This document shows, piece after piece, positions 8,840-17,529 of a stretch of DNA of 64,000 bases. The DNA comes from Maribacter aquimaris (lineage in GTDB: Bacteria; Bacteroidota; Bacteroidia; Flavobacteriales; Flavobacteriaceae), in the NCBI RefSeq assembly GCF_014596745.1, contig NZ_JABTCF010000004.1, positions 186,001 through 250,000 on the forward strand, read 5' to 3'. The notes under the pieces are model-generated. The model did not search any database. It was not told the DNA's origin and saw nothing but the letters and a program-made list of their open reading frames with translations. The stretch's first letter is position 1. Each line of letters opens with the position of its first letter. The translations under genes were made by a program, and so were the position numbers.

Positions 8840-9169
8840 ATGCAATCCCTCTCTAATTTTTTTAAATCCCTTATCAAAGCTTGTCCGTATTCCCTTGTTG
8901 GAAAGAAATGTGTGGATGTTGTCAAGGGCAAACCAAGTACCCATAAGAAATCAAAAAACAAAGCATTATTGTTTAAAGCAGGCATAAAAACAGGGCGTAA
9001 TATTTCACTGGTTGGCGTGTTTTGCCCTTTTCTTTGGTATGCCATATTATCGGGAGCCAGTAAGGATTTTATAATACTGAATTTAATACATTCGGGAATT
9101 ATTGTAGTTATAGGGCTTATAGTGCTAGGTATTAATTACCTGGCATTATACTCCTATACAAAATCATAA
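8840..9169 (+). CDS. Small membrane protein linked to the permease
   Basis: 109 residues starting at MQSLSNFF, 11 bases after the permease stop, so co-transcribed. The N-terminal 40 residues are basic with two Cys (KACPYS, KKCVDV); two membrane helices follow (about 54-70, with one Cys, and 80-104). No known family was recognised. Its position suggests an accessory role for the permease. Confidence 0.7.
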   Translation: MQSLSNFFKSLIKACPYSLVGKKCVDVVKGKPSTHKKSKNKALLFKAGIKTGRNISLVGVFCPFLWYAILSGASKDFIILNLIHSGIIVVIGLIVLGINYLALYSYTKS

Positions 9170-9198
9170 GCGCACATCTATATCAAAAACAAAAGATA

Positions 9199-10164
9199 TC
9201 AATACTCCATTTGGTTTAAAACCCCTTTTAAAAGGTTTGCCGAATGCTTCAGTTGTTCTTGCTCTTTATCATTAAGTTTTAATTTCAACACATGATTAAC
9301 GCCTTCAGCATTTAAAACAGCAGGTAATCCAATGTAAACATCCTTCTCGATATCATAAACACCATCATTATAGACAGAAATCGGAACAATTCTATTTTCA
9401 TCATTTAAAATTGAAGCGGTAATGCTTACCAATGTCATGCCAATGCCGTAGTACGTGGCTTTTTTACGTTTAATTATCTCATAGGCAGCATTCTTGACCG
9501 AATCATGTATTTCTTCCAAATCCTTGAAGTCGATACCCTCCAAGGATTCGATCATATCTACAAGCGGTTTTGCCCCGACATAGGCTTGGGACCAACAGAC
9601 AAATTCAGAATCACCATGCTCACCCATGATGTAGGCATGAATGTTCTTCACTGAAATATTGACTTTTTTCGCAATCTCAAATCGCAGCCGTGCGGTGTCT
9701 AGGGAGGTACCACTACCGATTACCCTTGAGGAAGGAAGTCCAGAAGTCTTCCAGGCTACATAGGTCAGGATATCTACAGGGTTTGATGCCACCAGTAGAA
9801 TTCCCCCAAAATCATTCTTCATAATTTGACCGACAACAATTTTCATGATTGCCGCATTTCTATTCAAAAGATCTATTCTTGTTTCCCCTTCTTTTTGTGA
9901 AACGCCAGCGGTAATAACCACAATATCAGCATCTGTACAATCGCTGTATTCACCAGCATAAATCTTCATTTTTCTTGGGGCATAGGATAAACCATGGTTT
10001 AAATCCATGGCTTCTCCTTCCGCACGTTCTTTATCGATGTCGATCAACACCAATTCTTTTACGGTTCCTTGGTTGAACAATGAATAGGCGTAACTCATAC
10101 CCACCATTCCGGTTCCGACGATTACAACCTTACTTTTTGTTTTGGAATTATCATTCGTATCCAT
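9199..10164 (-). CDS. ldh: L-lactate dehydrogenase
   Basis: 321 residues, the usual length of NAD-dependent L-lactate/malate dehydrogenases. The Rossmann motif GTGMVGMS (17-24), the substrate loop SQKEGETR (89-96) with Gln90, which favours lactate/pyruvate over malate, SNPVD (127-131) and catalytic GEHGDSE (181-187, His183) are all present. It interconverts pyruvate and L-lactate in the cytoplasm. It is convergent with the permease operon, and no tetrameric regulatory partner or permease for lactate is nearby. Confidence 0.93.
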   Translation of the reverse strand: MDTNDNSKTKSKVVIVGTGMVGMSYAYSLFNQGTVKELVLIDIDKERAEGEAMDLNHGLSYAPRKMKIYAGEYSDCTDADIVVITAGVSQKEGETRIDLLNRNAAIMKIVVGQIMKNDFGGILLVASNPVDILTYVAWKTSGLPSSRVIGSGTSLDTARLRFEIAKKVNISVKNIHAYIMGEHGDSEFVCWSQAYVGAKPLVDMIESLEGIDFKDLEEIHDSVKNAAYEIIKRKKATYYGIGMTLVSITASILNDENRIVPISVYNDGVYDIEKDVYIGLPAVLNAEGVNHVLKLKLNDKEQEQLKHSANLLKGVLNQMEY

Positions 10165-10269
10165 TTTCTTTGGTTTAAATCAGAAATACAATTGAAATTT
10201 AAGATGCTACAAAGTTAGGTTACATCGTACGGATGACGCTTTTCTATTCATTAATGTTTCCTTAAAAAT

Positions 10270-10304
10270 AAAGACCACCGAATTTTTGAATGGGGTGGTC
10301 TTTT
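10270..10304 (-). terminator. Rho-independent terminator of the CDF gene
   Basis: Stem GACCACC/GGTGGTC (10273-10279 and 10294-10300) flanked by A/T runs. Read on the minus strand the hairpin is followed by TTTATTTTT, placing it correctly downstream of the CDF gene that ends at 10442. It is nearly symmetric and could act both ways. Confidence 0.65.
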
Positions 10305-10396
10305 AGGATACTTACGAACCTTTTTGACGGTTCATCCAGTTTCGATGAAAAACGTGGGAAGATTGTTTTTTGGATTCTATATTTGAACTTTACAGT

Positions 10397-10416
10397 ACTG
10401 GACTAAGGCTTTTTAT
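10397..10416 (+). repeat. 20-bp direct repeat, right copy
   Basis: Exact copy of the sequence at 7007-7026, lying just beyond the 3' end of the CDF gene. Confidence 0.7.
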
Positions 10417-10441
10417 TGGAGGTGTTGTGTACTGCCTTTTT

Positions 10442-11311
10442 TTATTCACCCGGTTCAACATGAATTAGTACGTGTCCTAAATTTGGTATTTCTTTTCGTA
10501 AATAGTCTTTTAATCTGTGTGCAATATCGTGACCTGATTTTACTGTAATTTCACTTTCGACAATTGCATGTAAATCAACGTGAAATTTCATGCCCGATTT
10601 TCGGATAAAACATTTCTCCGTATCTAATATACCTTCTACTTCTTTTGATTTTTCTCTAATTTCAAGTATTAGGTCGTCATAAAGTTGTTCATCCATAACT
10701 TCCCCTAATGCTGGTCGTAATATTAAATAACTATTATATAAGATAAATGCAGAAGCAAATAATGCTGCCCAATCATCAGCAGTTTCATATCCTTTACCAA
10801 ATAGCAATGCTATTGAAATTCCGATAAACGCCATTATCGAAGTTATTGCATCACTTCTATGATGCCAAGCATCCGCTTTTAGTGAAGAACTATTCGTTTG
10901 TCTACTTTTTCCAATTACGATTTGAAATGATATTTCTTTCCATATTATTATTAGTCCCAAAACAATCAAAGTCCATGATTTCGGAGTTTTATGGGGTGTT
11001 TGAATGTTTTGGATACTTTCATATGCAATTATCGTAGCAGAAACAACAAGAAAAGCAACCACTCCGAATGTAATTAAGGGTTCAATTTTTCCGTGTCCAT
11101 AGGGATGGTTTTCGTCTGCTGGCCGTTTTGCATATTTAAAACCCAATAAAACTAAAAATGAAGCAAAAATATCCGTTGTCGATTCAATCGCATCTGCAAT
11201 TAAGGCATAAGAATTCCCGAAAAATCCAGCAAGTCCTTTTATCAAGGCTAAAGAAGCGTTTCCAATTATGCTGAAATAGGTTGTTCGTATTGCAGTTTGG
11301 TCGTTATCCAT
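10442..11311 (-). CDS. Cation diffusion facilitator (CDF) family transporter
   Basis: 289 residues from Met at 11311 (MDNDQTAIRTTYFSIIGNAS). The upstream extension of the frame to 11452 runs through a repeated intergenic element and is not protein-like, so it was excluded. Six membrane helices with the two metal-site signatures are visible: ADAIESTTD in helix 2 and ADAWHHRSD in helix 5, with a HPYGHGKIEPL loop between; a C-terminal ferredoxin-like cytoplasmic domain follows (about 205-289). CDF proteins exchange Zn, Fe, Mn or Co for protons at the inner membrane. The first site has D/S and the second HxxxD, so zinc is plausible but not certain. Confidence 0.9.
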   Translation of the reverse strand: MDNDQTAIRTTYFSIIGNASLALIKGLAGFFGNSYALIADAIESTTDIFASFLVLLGFKYAKRPADENHPYGHGKIEPLITFGVVAFLVVSATIIAYESIQNIQTPHKTPKSWTLIVLGLIIIWKEISFQIVIGKSRQTNSSSLKADAWHHRSDAITSIMAFIGISIALLFGKGYETADDWAALFASAFILYNSYLILRPALGEVMDEQLYDDLILEIREKSKEVEGILDTEKCFIRKSGMKFHVDLHAIVESEITVKSGHDIAHRLKDYLRKEIPNLGHVLIHVEPGE

Positions 11312-11337
11312 TCGTTTTTTTAGGTTGCACACAACGG

Positions 11338-11500
11338 TTTTGTGTTTGATTTCATTGTGTGTTTCAGCAACTAAATTAGCAAAAACAAACCAATTGGAAT
11401 TCCGAAGTCCCGGAACGCGATCCCCAACGCTTTGGGGATTGTACGTAGTCAAGAACCAAACAATTATTCTTACACCGTATTATGTGTTCGTACTTTAGTA
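11338..11500. repeat. Dispersed intergenic repeat, copy X
   Basis: This spacer aligns over about 150 bases with 17119-17270. Shared landmarks in order are TTTGTGT, AATTTAGTAAA or AAATTAGCAAA, TTCCGAAGTC, a GC-rich hairpin (TCCCCAACGCTTTGGGGA here, CCCGATATTTCGGG there) and AGAACCA. It includes the region upstream of the CDF gene. It may provide the promoter or be a non-coding mobile remnant. Confidence 0.6.
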
Positions 11501-12307
11501 TTATTTATCAAGTCGCTTAATATTTATAAATGGACTTATCAATAAATACCAAAAACCTTGTTTTTTGGCACCTTCAAATTCCATCAATCTATATTTTATT
11601 TTATCAACGGGTATTACTTTAAAGGTTCCAAAAATTTTGTCCCAAACAATAAACATATTCCCATAATTGGAATCTGTGTATTGTTGGTCTTGATGATGGT
11701 GTACTTTGTGAAAATTGGGTGTAACAAAAATAATCCCGAAAAATGAATCCACCCAAGTAGGAAATCTAAAACTACTATGGTGGGCAACGAACAAGGGCAT
11801 ATAAAGAATCCAGCGAAGAATAATGATATTTATATCCAAACCAAATAAAATTCCCGCTGCAATAACCGAAGCATTATCCAAGAAGACATCAAACGGATGC
11901 GCCCTAAAGGAGGTCGAACTGTCCATTTTTGTATCACTGTGATGTACCCTATGCAAACGCCAAAACAAATGCCATTTATGATTAAGGCGATGCGCCCAAT
12001 AACCTACAAAATCAATAGCTATAATTCCAATAAGGATTTTCAATATATATGGCAATTCAATTTGGTTGAGTAAACCGATTTTATTCCCACTCACCCAGTC
12101 AAATACAATCACGAAAAGGGATGCGATCAGAATGTTCAAAAGGATGTAACCTGCCTGTAAAATAACACTATGGAAAAGGTGCACGCTATTTTTCTTAATA
12201 GCCGATCCGTTTTCCAATAATTGCTCGATAGTAAAGAATATTGCAAGTAATATCACGAACATTTTATCAGTGTCGATACTTATCAGGCTTTCAATTACAT
12301 TGTTCAT
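11501..12307 (-). CDS. Sterol desaturase / fatty acid hydroxylase superfamily protein
   Basis: 268 residues, integral membrane. The eight-His di-iron signature of the superfamily is clear: HRLNH, HRVHH, HHSSF and HKVHHH within residues about 105-215. Members hydroxylate or desaturate lipids such as sterols, carotenoids (beta-carotene hydroxylase) or alkyl chains in the membrane, using O2. The closest bacterial relatives are unassigned FA_hydroxylase proteins. It stands alone as a transcription unit behind repeat A, so the substrate cannot be inferred from neighbours. Confidence 0.87.
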   Translation of the reverse strand: MNNVIESLISIDTDKMFVILLAIFFTIEQLLENGSAIKKNSVHLFHSVILQAGYILLNILIASLFVIVFDWVSGNKIGLLNQIELPYILKILIGIIAIDFVGYWAHRLNHKWHLFWRLHRVHHSDTKMDSSTSFRAHPFDVFLDNASVIAAGILFGLDINIIILRWILYMPLFVAHHSSFRFPTWVDSFFGIIFVTPNFHKVHHHQDQQYTDSNYGNMFIVWDKIFGTFKVIPVDKIKYRLMEFEGAKKQGFWYLLISPFINIKRLDK

Positions 12308-12343
12308 TTCGATTGGTTATATGTTTTGGTCGTATGACACACA

Positions 12344-12625
12344 ACAATCGGATAGCTCCATTGATGCTATCCTACTAAGGTATCCAGGTCAATAATCGTT
12401 TATTTGAACCTTTCTAAAGATAATGATTTCAAATTTTGATGATTTGGGAAAAAGGGCAGCCTACACTACCCTGAAACTTACGTTCCAATTTTAGCTGGAT
12501 AATCAGGAAATAAAAACTATGCAGAAACTTTAGGAATCCCATTTCGAACGTATGGACCTAGAATGACAATGTACCGGATAAAGGTAGAATTTATTTGTTT
12601 TTTAATTCTGTTCTTTGTTGGTAAT
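12344..12625. repeat. Long direct repeat, copy A
   Basis: About 280 bases that align colinearly with 14189-14471. A well-conserved core reads GGAATCCCATTT, one mismatch, then GAACGTATGGACC; other shared blocks include GGTCAATAATCGTTT, AAAGATAATGATTT, TTACGTTCCAATTT and TAATCAGGAA. It is not coding in any frame. Both copies lie directly upstream of a minus-strand gene. Confidence 0.85.
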
Positions 12626-12665
12626 AATTTTATTTCGTTTCGGTAAATAATTTTGTTCAATCTAT

Positions 12666-12962
12666 TTACTCTAAATCATTCAATGGAATATTAGTTGCTT
12701 GTCGTGCAATCATCTGCCATTGATGATTTTTATACATCCAAATATCTACAAATCTTCTTTTCTCTGTATTTCCCATATTTCCAGTTAAACCAGTTGGTAT
12801 CACTGTTTCTAAACCCATTCCTATGTCTTCAATAATTTTAAATTGGTCAATTTTTTGTTCATAAGATGAATAATTAATATAACCTTGTTTGAAAGCATCC
12901 ATAACCACATTTAAGTCAAACACGGTATTTGTTGGAGCATTGACAATTAAATCACTTGCCAA
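12666..12962 (-). pseudogene. 5'-truncated SnoaL-like (NTF2 fold) protein
   Basis: About 98 codons remain. The body (ILASDLIVNAPTN, then a VVMDAFKQG segment and a C-terminal RRFVDIWMYKNHQWQMIARQ) matches the middle and end of SnoaL/DUF4440-type proteins, which normally start 30-40 residues earlier. Reading upstream, an in-frame TGA lies six codons before TTG at 12962, so the first helix is missing; the only start would be TTG. The break is directly behind the 3' end of the aminotransferase gene (42 bases). The most likely explanation is loss of the 5' part during the rearrangement that joined it to the aminotransferase; a frameshift is a less likely alternative. Confidence 0.6.
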
Positions 12963-13003
12963 TATTTTTAGTATCCATCAAAAACATGGTTTCACTATTC
13001 CAA

Positions 13004-14164
13004 TCAGAAGTGCTTCAATATTTGAACTGTTCCTAACCCTAACTCATCGGAATACCCATTGTTTTTCAACGCTGATTCAATGGCTCCTACCGTTGCGAGT
13101 AAATCACTTTTGTTTACCGACCCCATGTGTCCAATTCTAAAGTAATTATTTTTTAATTTAGGTAAAAGACCTCCAGCCAAAATAACTCCTTCTTGATTTA
13201 CGCCCTTTAAAAAAGAGGAAGCGTCCATTTGACTTGGATATAAAGGGGCTGATAAGGTGTTTGCTGAAACCTGTTCGTTTTTTGATAATAATTCCAATCC
13301 TAACGCTTTGATTGCAGCCCGCATGGCTTTTCCTGCTCTTTTGTGTCGGTCGAAACGATTGTCTAGTCCCTCCTTTACAATGAGTTGTAAACTTTTTTCC
13401 AAAGCGATTACAAGATTAACCGCAGGTGTCCCAAAATAAGAGGCTTGTCTATTTTCATACGCTTTCATTATTGGTAACCAATTGGTCCAATCACCATAGT
13501 AATTACCGACAGGACTTGTTCGTTGTTCAAAGGCTTGAATTGCATTTGGGGAAGCAACTAAAAGAGCGAGTCCAGGAGGAACACCCACTGCCTTTTGGGA
13601 GGCAGTAAGTACTATATCGAGCCCCCAATCTTCTTGCTTGATTTCTTCGCCCGCAACAGAACAAACCCCGTCAAGAACTGTCAGTACCTTGTATTTTTTA
13701 CCCAAGGCACCGATACTTTTAGCATCATTTAAAACCGCTGTCGATGTATCAACGTGTGTAAAAGTCAAAAGTTTATAGCTTTTGGATTTTAGTTGCTGAT
13801 CTATAAGCTCCAAGGATACAATGTCACCCACTGGGGCCTCAAGTATATCCACTTCAGCTCCATATCTTTTTAAGATTTCGGCAAAACGCAAACCAAAGTA
13901 GCCTGTGGATATTACAAGTGCCTTATCTCCGGTTTCTATCAGGTTTGCCGCTGCCATGTCCATCGCAAGTGTACCCGTTCCCGCTACTATGAATGCCTGA
14001 CCCGATGGGCATTGCCAAACCTCTTTCATTAGTTTTAAACTATTTGCAAAGGTGTCAATAAAATCAGGGGAAACATGGCTAGGAGTTGGTACTGCCATAC
14101 ATTGCATGACTTCACTTTCAAATTCTATTGGACCCGGTATCATTAATAATTTTCTCGATTTCAT
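13004..14164 (-). CDS. Class V aminotransferase, alanine-glyoxylate / serine-pyruvate type
   Basis: 386 residues, the usual family length. It opens with LMIPGPIEF, which matches the substrate loop of alanine-glyoxylate aminotransferases. PLP ligands are visible: GTGTLAMD (62-69, phosphate binding), LDGVCS (164-169, Asp165 to the pyridine nitrogen) and TASQKAVGVPPG (187-198, Lys191 Schiff base). It would transfer the amino group from alanine or serine to glyoxylate, yielding glycine, in the cytoplasm. It lies between direct repeats A and B, with the truncated SnoaL-like gene downstream, and may have been acquired as a unit. Confidence 0.88.
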   Translation of the reverse strand: MKSRKLLMIPGPIEFESEVMQCMAVPTPSHVSPDFIDTFANSLKLMKEVWQCPSGQAFIVAGTGTLAMDMAAANLIETGDKALVISTGYFGLRFAEILKRYGAEVDILEAPVGDIVSLELIDQQLKSKSYKLLTFTHVDTSTAVLNDAKSIGALGKKYKVLTVLDGVCSVAGEEIKQEDWGLDIVLTASQKAVGVPPGLALLVASPNAIQAFEQRTSPVGNYYGDWTNWLPIMKAYENRQASYFGTPAVNLVIALEKSLQLIVKEGLDNRFDRHKRAGKAMRAAIKALGLELLSKNEQVSANTLSAPLYPSQMDASSFLKGVNQEGVILAGGLLPKLKNNYFRIGHMGSVNKSDLLATVGAIESALKNNGYSDELGLGTVQILKHF

Positions 14165-14188
14165 CTATTGCGTATTAAATTATTACCG

Positions 14189-14471
14189 ACAATTACATAG
14201 CATACATTGATGCCATCCTCCTTATGGATCTAGGTCAATAATCGTTTTTTAAACTTTTATAAAGATAATGATTTTGAGTTTTGAACTATTTGAAAAAGGA
14301 ATGTTGTAAACGCTGTAATTTACGTTCCAATTTATCCCGGTTAATCAGGAAGTAAACACAATGCAGAAAGCTTTAGGAATCCCATTTAGAACGTATGGAC
14401 CTAGAATGATCATGTCCCGGATCAAGGAAGAATTTGTTTGTTTTTCACCTCAGTTCTTTATTGGCAATGGT
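14189..14471. repeat. Long direct repeat, copy B
   Basis: Second copy of the element at 12344-12625, upstream of the aminotransferase gene. Its far end runs into the last codons of the S41 protease gene (stop at 14450). The two copies enclose 1.56 kb that holds exactly the aminotransferase and the truncated SnoaL-like gene. Confidence 0.85.
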
Positions 14472-15892
14472 TGTTTTACTGATTGTTCTTTTTCAAGTTG
14501 TATCGCTAATTCAATTGCGCTGTCTTTTTTGCCTTTCAAATCATTTGACAATTGGTCTAAAAATTCATCTTTGTCTTTTGAATATTCAATTTGATAATCT
14601 GCCGAAATTCCAATATTCTCGTAATTCCTACCTTTTAAATCTTGATAAACTTCATTAGATAATTCGTATTCCCAACCATTTGGAAGTTCTTTATCCAAAG
14701 TCGAAGAAAAAATCCCTTCTGTTGTCGAGCCAATTCTTTTAAAATTGGTGTTAGCCAAAGATGCCAAAACAAGAATTTCTGACGCACTCGCTGTTAAATG
14801 GCTGGTAAGTAAATATACCTTTCCACTGAAATGATTTTTTGACGGAATAATTTTAAAGTTTTGGGGATTTGCAAAACCTTTTTCTATTCTTGCTTTTTTC
14901 GTGTAAGCTAATTTTTCCTGATCTGAAAAATGGTTCAAAATATCAAGTGCAACCGCATCTTTTCCGCCACCATTAAAGCGTAAATCCAAAATATAGCTTT
15001 TCGCTTTTGGTAAGTCTTTAATTATTGAATTCAATATTTTGTTGATACCGTCAACTTCGTCCTGCCTTTGTAATTCGTCTTTCCTGTTTTCTGCTTTTTC
15101 CCAATATTGACCATAGAAATTTCTCAAATCCAAATCTTTCTGTAAGTCATAGTCAGCCAACATCAGCATAGCATTGATTTGTACATAGCCTACATTATCA
15201 TTGATAAGTCCGTAACGAACCATTCCTGCATTATAATTTCGCAAGCTGTCAACATAGAATTCTGCGATTTCTTTATTGAGATTAAATTCGTCCAATTTGG
15301 AATACTTATCTTCTTGTTCCTCTATTTGATTTATATACTCGTTTTCAATTTGTTCGGGCACTTCCATTTTTACGTGTCCATCATTTAGAAGTGCAATCAT
15401 TTCCCTAAAGATTGTATAAAGCTCTAAATCAGTAGTGTTGTCGTTTACCTTAGGTTCGTATATTTTATAGACTTCGTTCCAATCAATACCTTTAATATCA
15501 AAAGATGCATAATGTTCATTGAAAGTGTCCCAAAACACTTGAAAATTATGTTTTGGGTTGTTATTCAATTCGTTTGAAGTTTTACAGAGATTAGGCAACT
15601 TCCCTAATCTCGTAAATAGCCAATCATCATTTCCGTGCTGAATGATTAACGTGTCTTTTGAATAATTCTTGACTCTACCAAAATCTAAAATGTGTTCCTT
15701 AAATGACAAATTACAATCTTGCTTTGAAATATTATAAACACTTATAATTGTGTCGTTCAATGCTATAATGTTTCCATATCCAATTTGTTTCCAAATTCCG
15801 TCCGGTTTTGGTTTTTCGTTCGATACTTTTTCATTGCACGAAATAAAAATTAAAAATAATGTTAGAATTGATGAAATTTTAATGTTTTTCAA
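14450..15892 (-). CDS. S41 family (C-terminal processing protease-like) lipoprotein
   Basis: 480 residues. The signal peptide ends in a lipobox (LIFISCNEK, Cys19), so the protein is probably outer-membrane anchored. The S41 core is recognised by LNDGHVKME (about 195-203), YILDLRFNGGG (about 296-306) and TASASEILVLASLA (about 357-370), where the Ser in the SASE context is the expected nucleophile; the general-base Lys would be in the TTEGIFSS/TLDKEL region. No PDZ domain is evident, as in tricorn-like/IRBP-type S41 members. Role is probably envelope peptide turnover. Single gene between long spacers. Confidence 0.85.
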   Translation of the reverse strand: MKNIKISSILTLFLIFISCNEKVSNEKPKPDGIWKQIGYGNIIALNDTIISVYNISKQDCNLSFKEHILDFGRVKNYSKDTLIIQHGNDDWLFTRLGKLPNLCKTSNELNNNPKHNFQVFWDTFNEHYASFDIKGIDWNEVYKIYEPKVNDNTTDLELYTIFREMIALLNDGHVKMEVPEQIENEYINQIEEQEDKYSKLDEFNLNKEIAEFYVDSLRNYNAGMVRYGLINDNVGYVQINAMLMLADYDLQKDLDLRNFYGQYWEKAENRKDELQRQDEVDGINKILNSIIKDLPKAKSYILDLRFNGGGKDAVALDILNHFSDQEKLAYTKKARIEKGFANPQNFKIIPSKNHFSGKVYLLTSHLTASASEILVLASLANTNFKRIGSTTEGIFSSTLDKELPNGWEYELSNEVYQDLKGRNYENIGISADYQIEYSKDKDEFLDQLSNDLKGKKDSAIELAIQLEKEQSVKQPLPIKN

Positions 15893-16388
15893 TCTGTTTC
15901 TTGGTTTGGTTAATTACTGCCAAAGTCTCGGCTATGTTTGCGTTACTGACGCCGTCTGCAAAGCAGTGGGCGGGTTAATGCCCTGACGTCTGGATTTTTC
16001 AGCCCAAGACCAAGCCTTTGGTTAAAGTTAAGGATTTCCACAAAAGGAAATCCGCCCGCAATGGATTACGGCCAATTTTATGTGCCATGTTTTTTAACCA
16101 CTATTGTATATTCTACCTTTTTGTTTCCGTTTATTAAAACCTCCAACACGATTGCTGTCCTGTCGATTAATTATCACGTACGCAATACGAGGCACTAACA
16201 GAAAGAGTCCAACGATATAAATTACATAGTATTCCGACTACCCTTAAAGGTTGGACTTATGAAAATGGGCATTATACCATGATGTAGGTAGTTTTATTCC
16301 AGAAAACAGAAACGAGCTATGTAATCAATGAAGTTGACTTATTTTTGGGGTAAACAAATATTCCTACTTGTAACCTAATGGTACGTTC
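15893..16388. other. Hairpin-rich spacer
   Basis: About 500 bases without a gene. It contains a perfect inverted repeat GGATTTCC/GGAAATCC (16032-16039, 16046-16053), a GGGC/GCCC stem around 15967-15983, and a higher G+C block (15940-16075) that differs from the AT-rich surroundings. It resembles the repeat-type spacers elsewhere in this strip but does not align directly to X/Y or A/B. Confidence 0.4.
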
Positions 16389-17039
16389 TTAGGCTAATTT
16401 TTTCAATGCTTCAATAATTTCATCAGGCTCTGAACGGGTTCTATAGTCAACGTTAACATAGCGCCATGTAACCACTGCGTCCCGTCCTACAACAAACGTT
16501 GCAGGAATTGGTAATACATTACCGTTGCCATTGTTTATTTTATCCAAATCAAGTTTACGATCTACTCGCATGTGTTCCGCCAAAAACTCCGGTACTTCCC
16601 ATGCAACACCATATTGCAAGGCAACCTTTGCGTCTTGGTCAGACAAGACAATAAAGTCCATCTTACTAATTTCATCATCTGTTAATGATCCATCCGGTAC
16701 TTGTGGACTAATGGCCACCAATGTAGCACCCAATGCATGGATTTCATCCAGTCTAGCTTGTAAGGCCCTAAGTTGTAAATTACAGTAAGGGCACCAATTA
16801 CCCCTATAAAAAGTAATAACAACCGGACCCTTCTCTAATAAAGCATTTAATCGGATTGATTCACCTTCAGGATTAGGCAGCTCAAAACCAGGGGCTTTCT
16901 GTCCAATCTTAATGGCACTTTTTCCTCGTTCAAAAGCTTTTTCTTGTTTAATAATGTCATCAACCCCACGCATGAACCCAGGATTGGATTGTCGTCCTGA
17001 TTCTATTTTAGCATCAGTTAGTTCTTTTAATTTTTTCAT
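16389..17039 (-). CDS. Peroxiredoxin-like AhpC/TSA family protein
   Basis: 216 residues with an N-terminal helical extension (1-40) before the thioredoxin fold. The active site reads FYRGNWCPYC (78-86 region) with Cys83 and Cys86, a CxxC variant typical of the AhpC/TSA peroxiredoxin-like group rather than the classical peroxiredoxin PxxxTxxC. The C-terminal half keeps PATFVVGRD and VDYRTRSEP. Probably a cytoplasmic thiol-dependent reductase or peroxidase; no signal peptide. A paralogue with the same layout is at 26397-27065. Confidence 0.85.
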   Translation of the reverse strand: MKKLKELTDAKIESGRQSNPGFMRGVDDIIKQEKAFERGKSAIKIGQKAPGFELPNPEGESIRLNALLEKGPVVITFYRGNWCPYCNLQLRALQARLDEIHALGATLVAISPQVPDGSLTDDEISKMDFIVLSDQDAKVALQYGVAWEVPEFLAEHMRVDRKLDLDKINNGNGNVLPIPATFVVGRDAVVTWRYVNVDYRTRSEPDEIIEALKKLA

Positions 17040-17529
17040 TTAATTATTTTAGTCATATCCCCGTTTAGTTTGGAATCCTTTATGGTATGCGCTACCAAAT
17101 TTCAACGTCTTATTATGGGGTTTGTGTACGATTTCGTCGCGTGGTTAAACACGTAATTTAGTAAATAAAAACCTAATAGCATTCCGAAGTCTCGTAACAC
17201 GAGTCCCGATATTTCGGGGTTTATAAGGAGGCTAGAACCAGCAATAAATAAATCATATACGCTTACGTTTGATTCCCTTTAAATTGATAGTATAATCAGA
17301 AAGAAGAATTTATATGCTTTTTACTAAAGGTATTCCCGAAAAATCCTAGCCTTTACAATGATAAGTCCACCTGGGTTACTTTTATGTAACCCACCCTGCA
17401 GTTCGCGTTGTACGTAGTGCCCAAGCAAACCCGTAACATATTGATGGGCTATCTTCTAGCTTGCTGTTCTAAAGTATCCCTTGGAAAATGCCTTAACCAT
17501 CTTGGTCAAGGTATGTATTCTCCGAAAGC
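17040..17529. other. Spacer containing dispersed repeat copy Y
   Basis: 490 bases without a gene. Bases 17119-17270 align with the 11338-11500 element. The remainder, up to the end of the RND outer-membrane gene, holds nothing recognisable. Confidence 0.5.
17119..17270. repeat. Dispersed intergenic repeat, copy Y
   Basis: Shares TTTGTGT, AATTTAGTAAA, TTCCGAAGTC, a CCCGATATTTCGGG hairpin and AGAACCA in the same order as copy X at 11338-11500. It lies upstream of the peroxiredoxin-like gene, as X lies upstream of the CDF gene. Confidence 0.6.

Noticed and set aside
11312-11452. N-terminal extension of the CDF transporter
   Set aside because: The added codons lie in the X repeat and the CDF family normally starts near MDNDQTAIR.
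10442-17529. Insertion sequence or prophage in the repeat-rich strip
   Set aside because: No transposase, integrase or phage gene and no terminal inverted repeats were recognised; only non-coding repeats support mobility.
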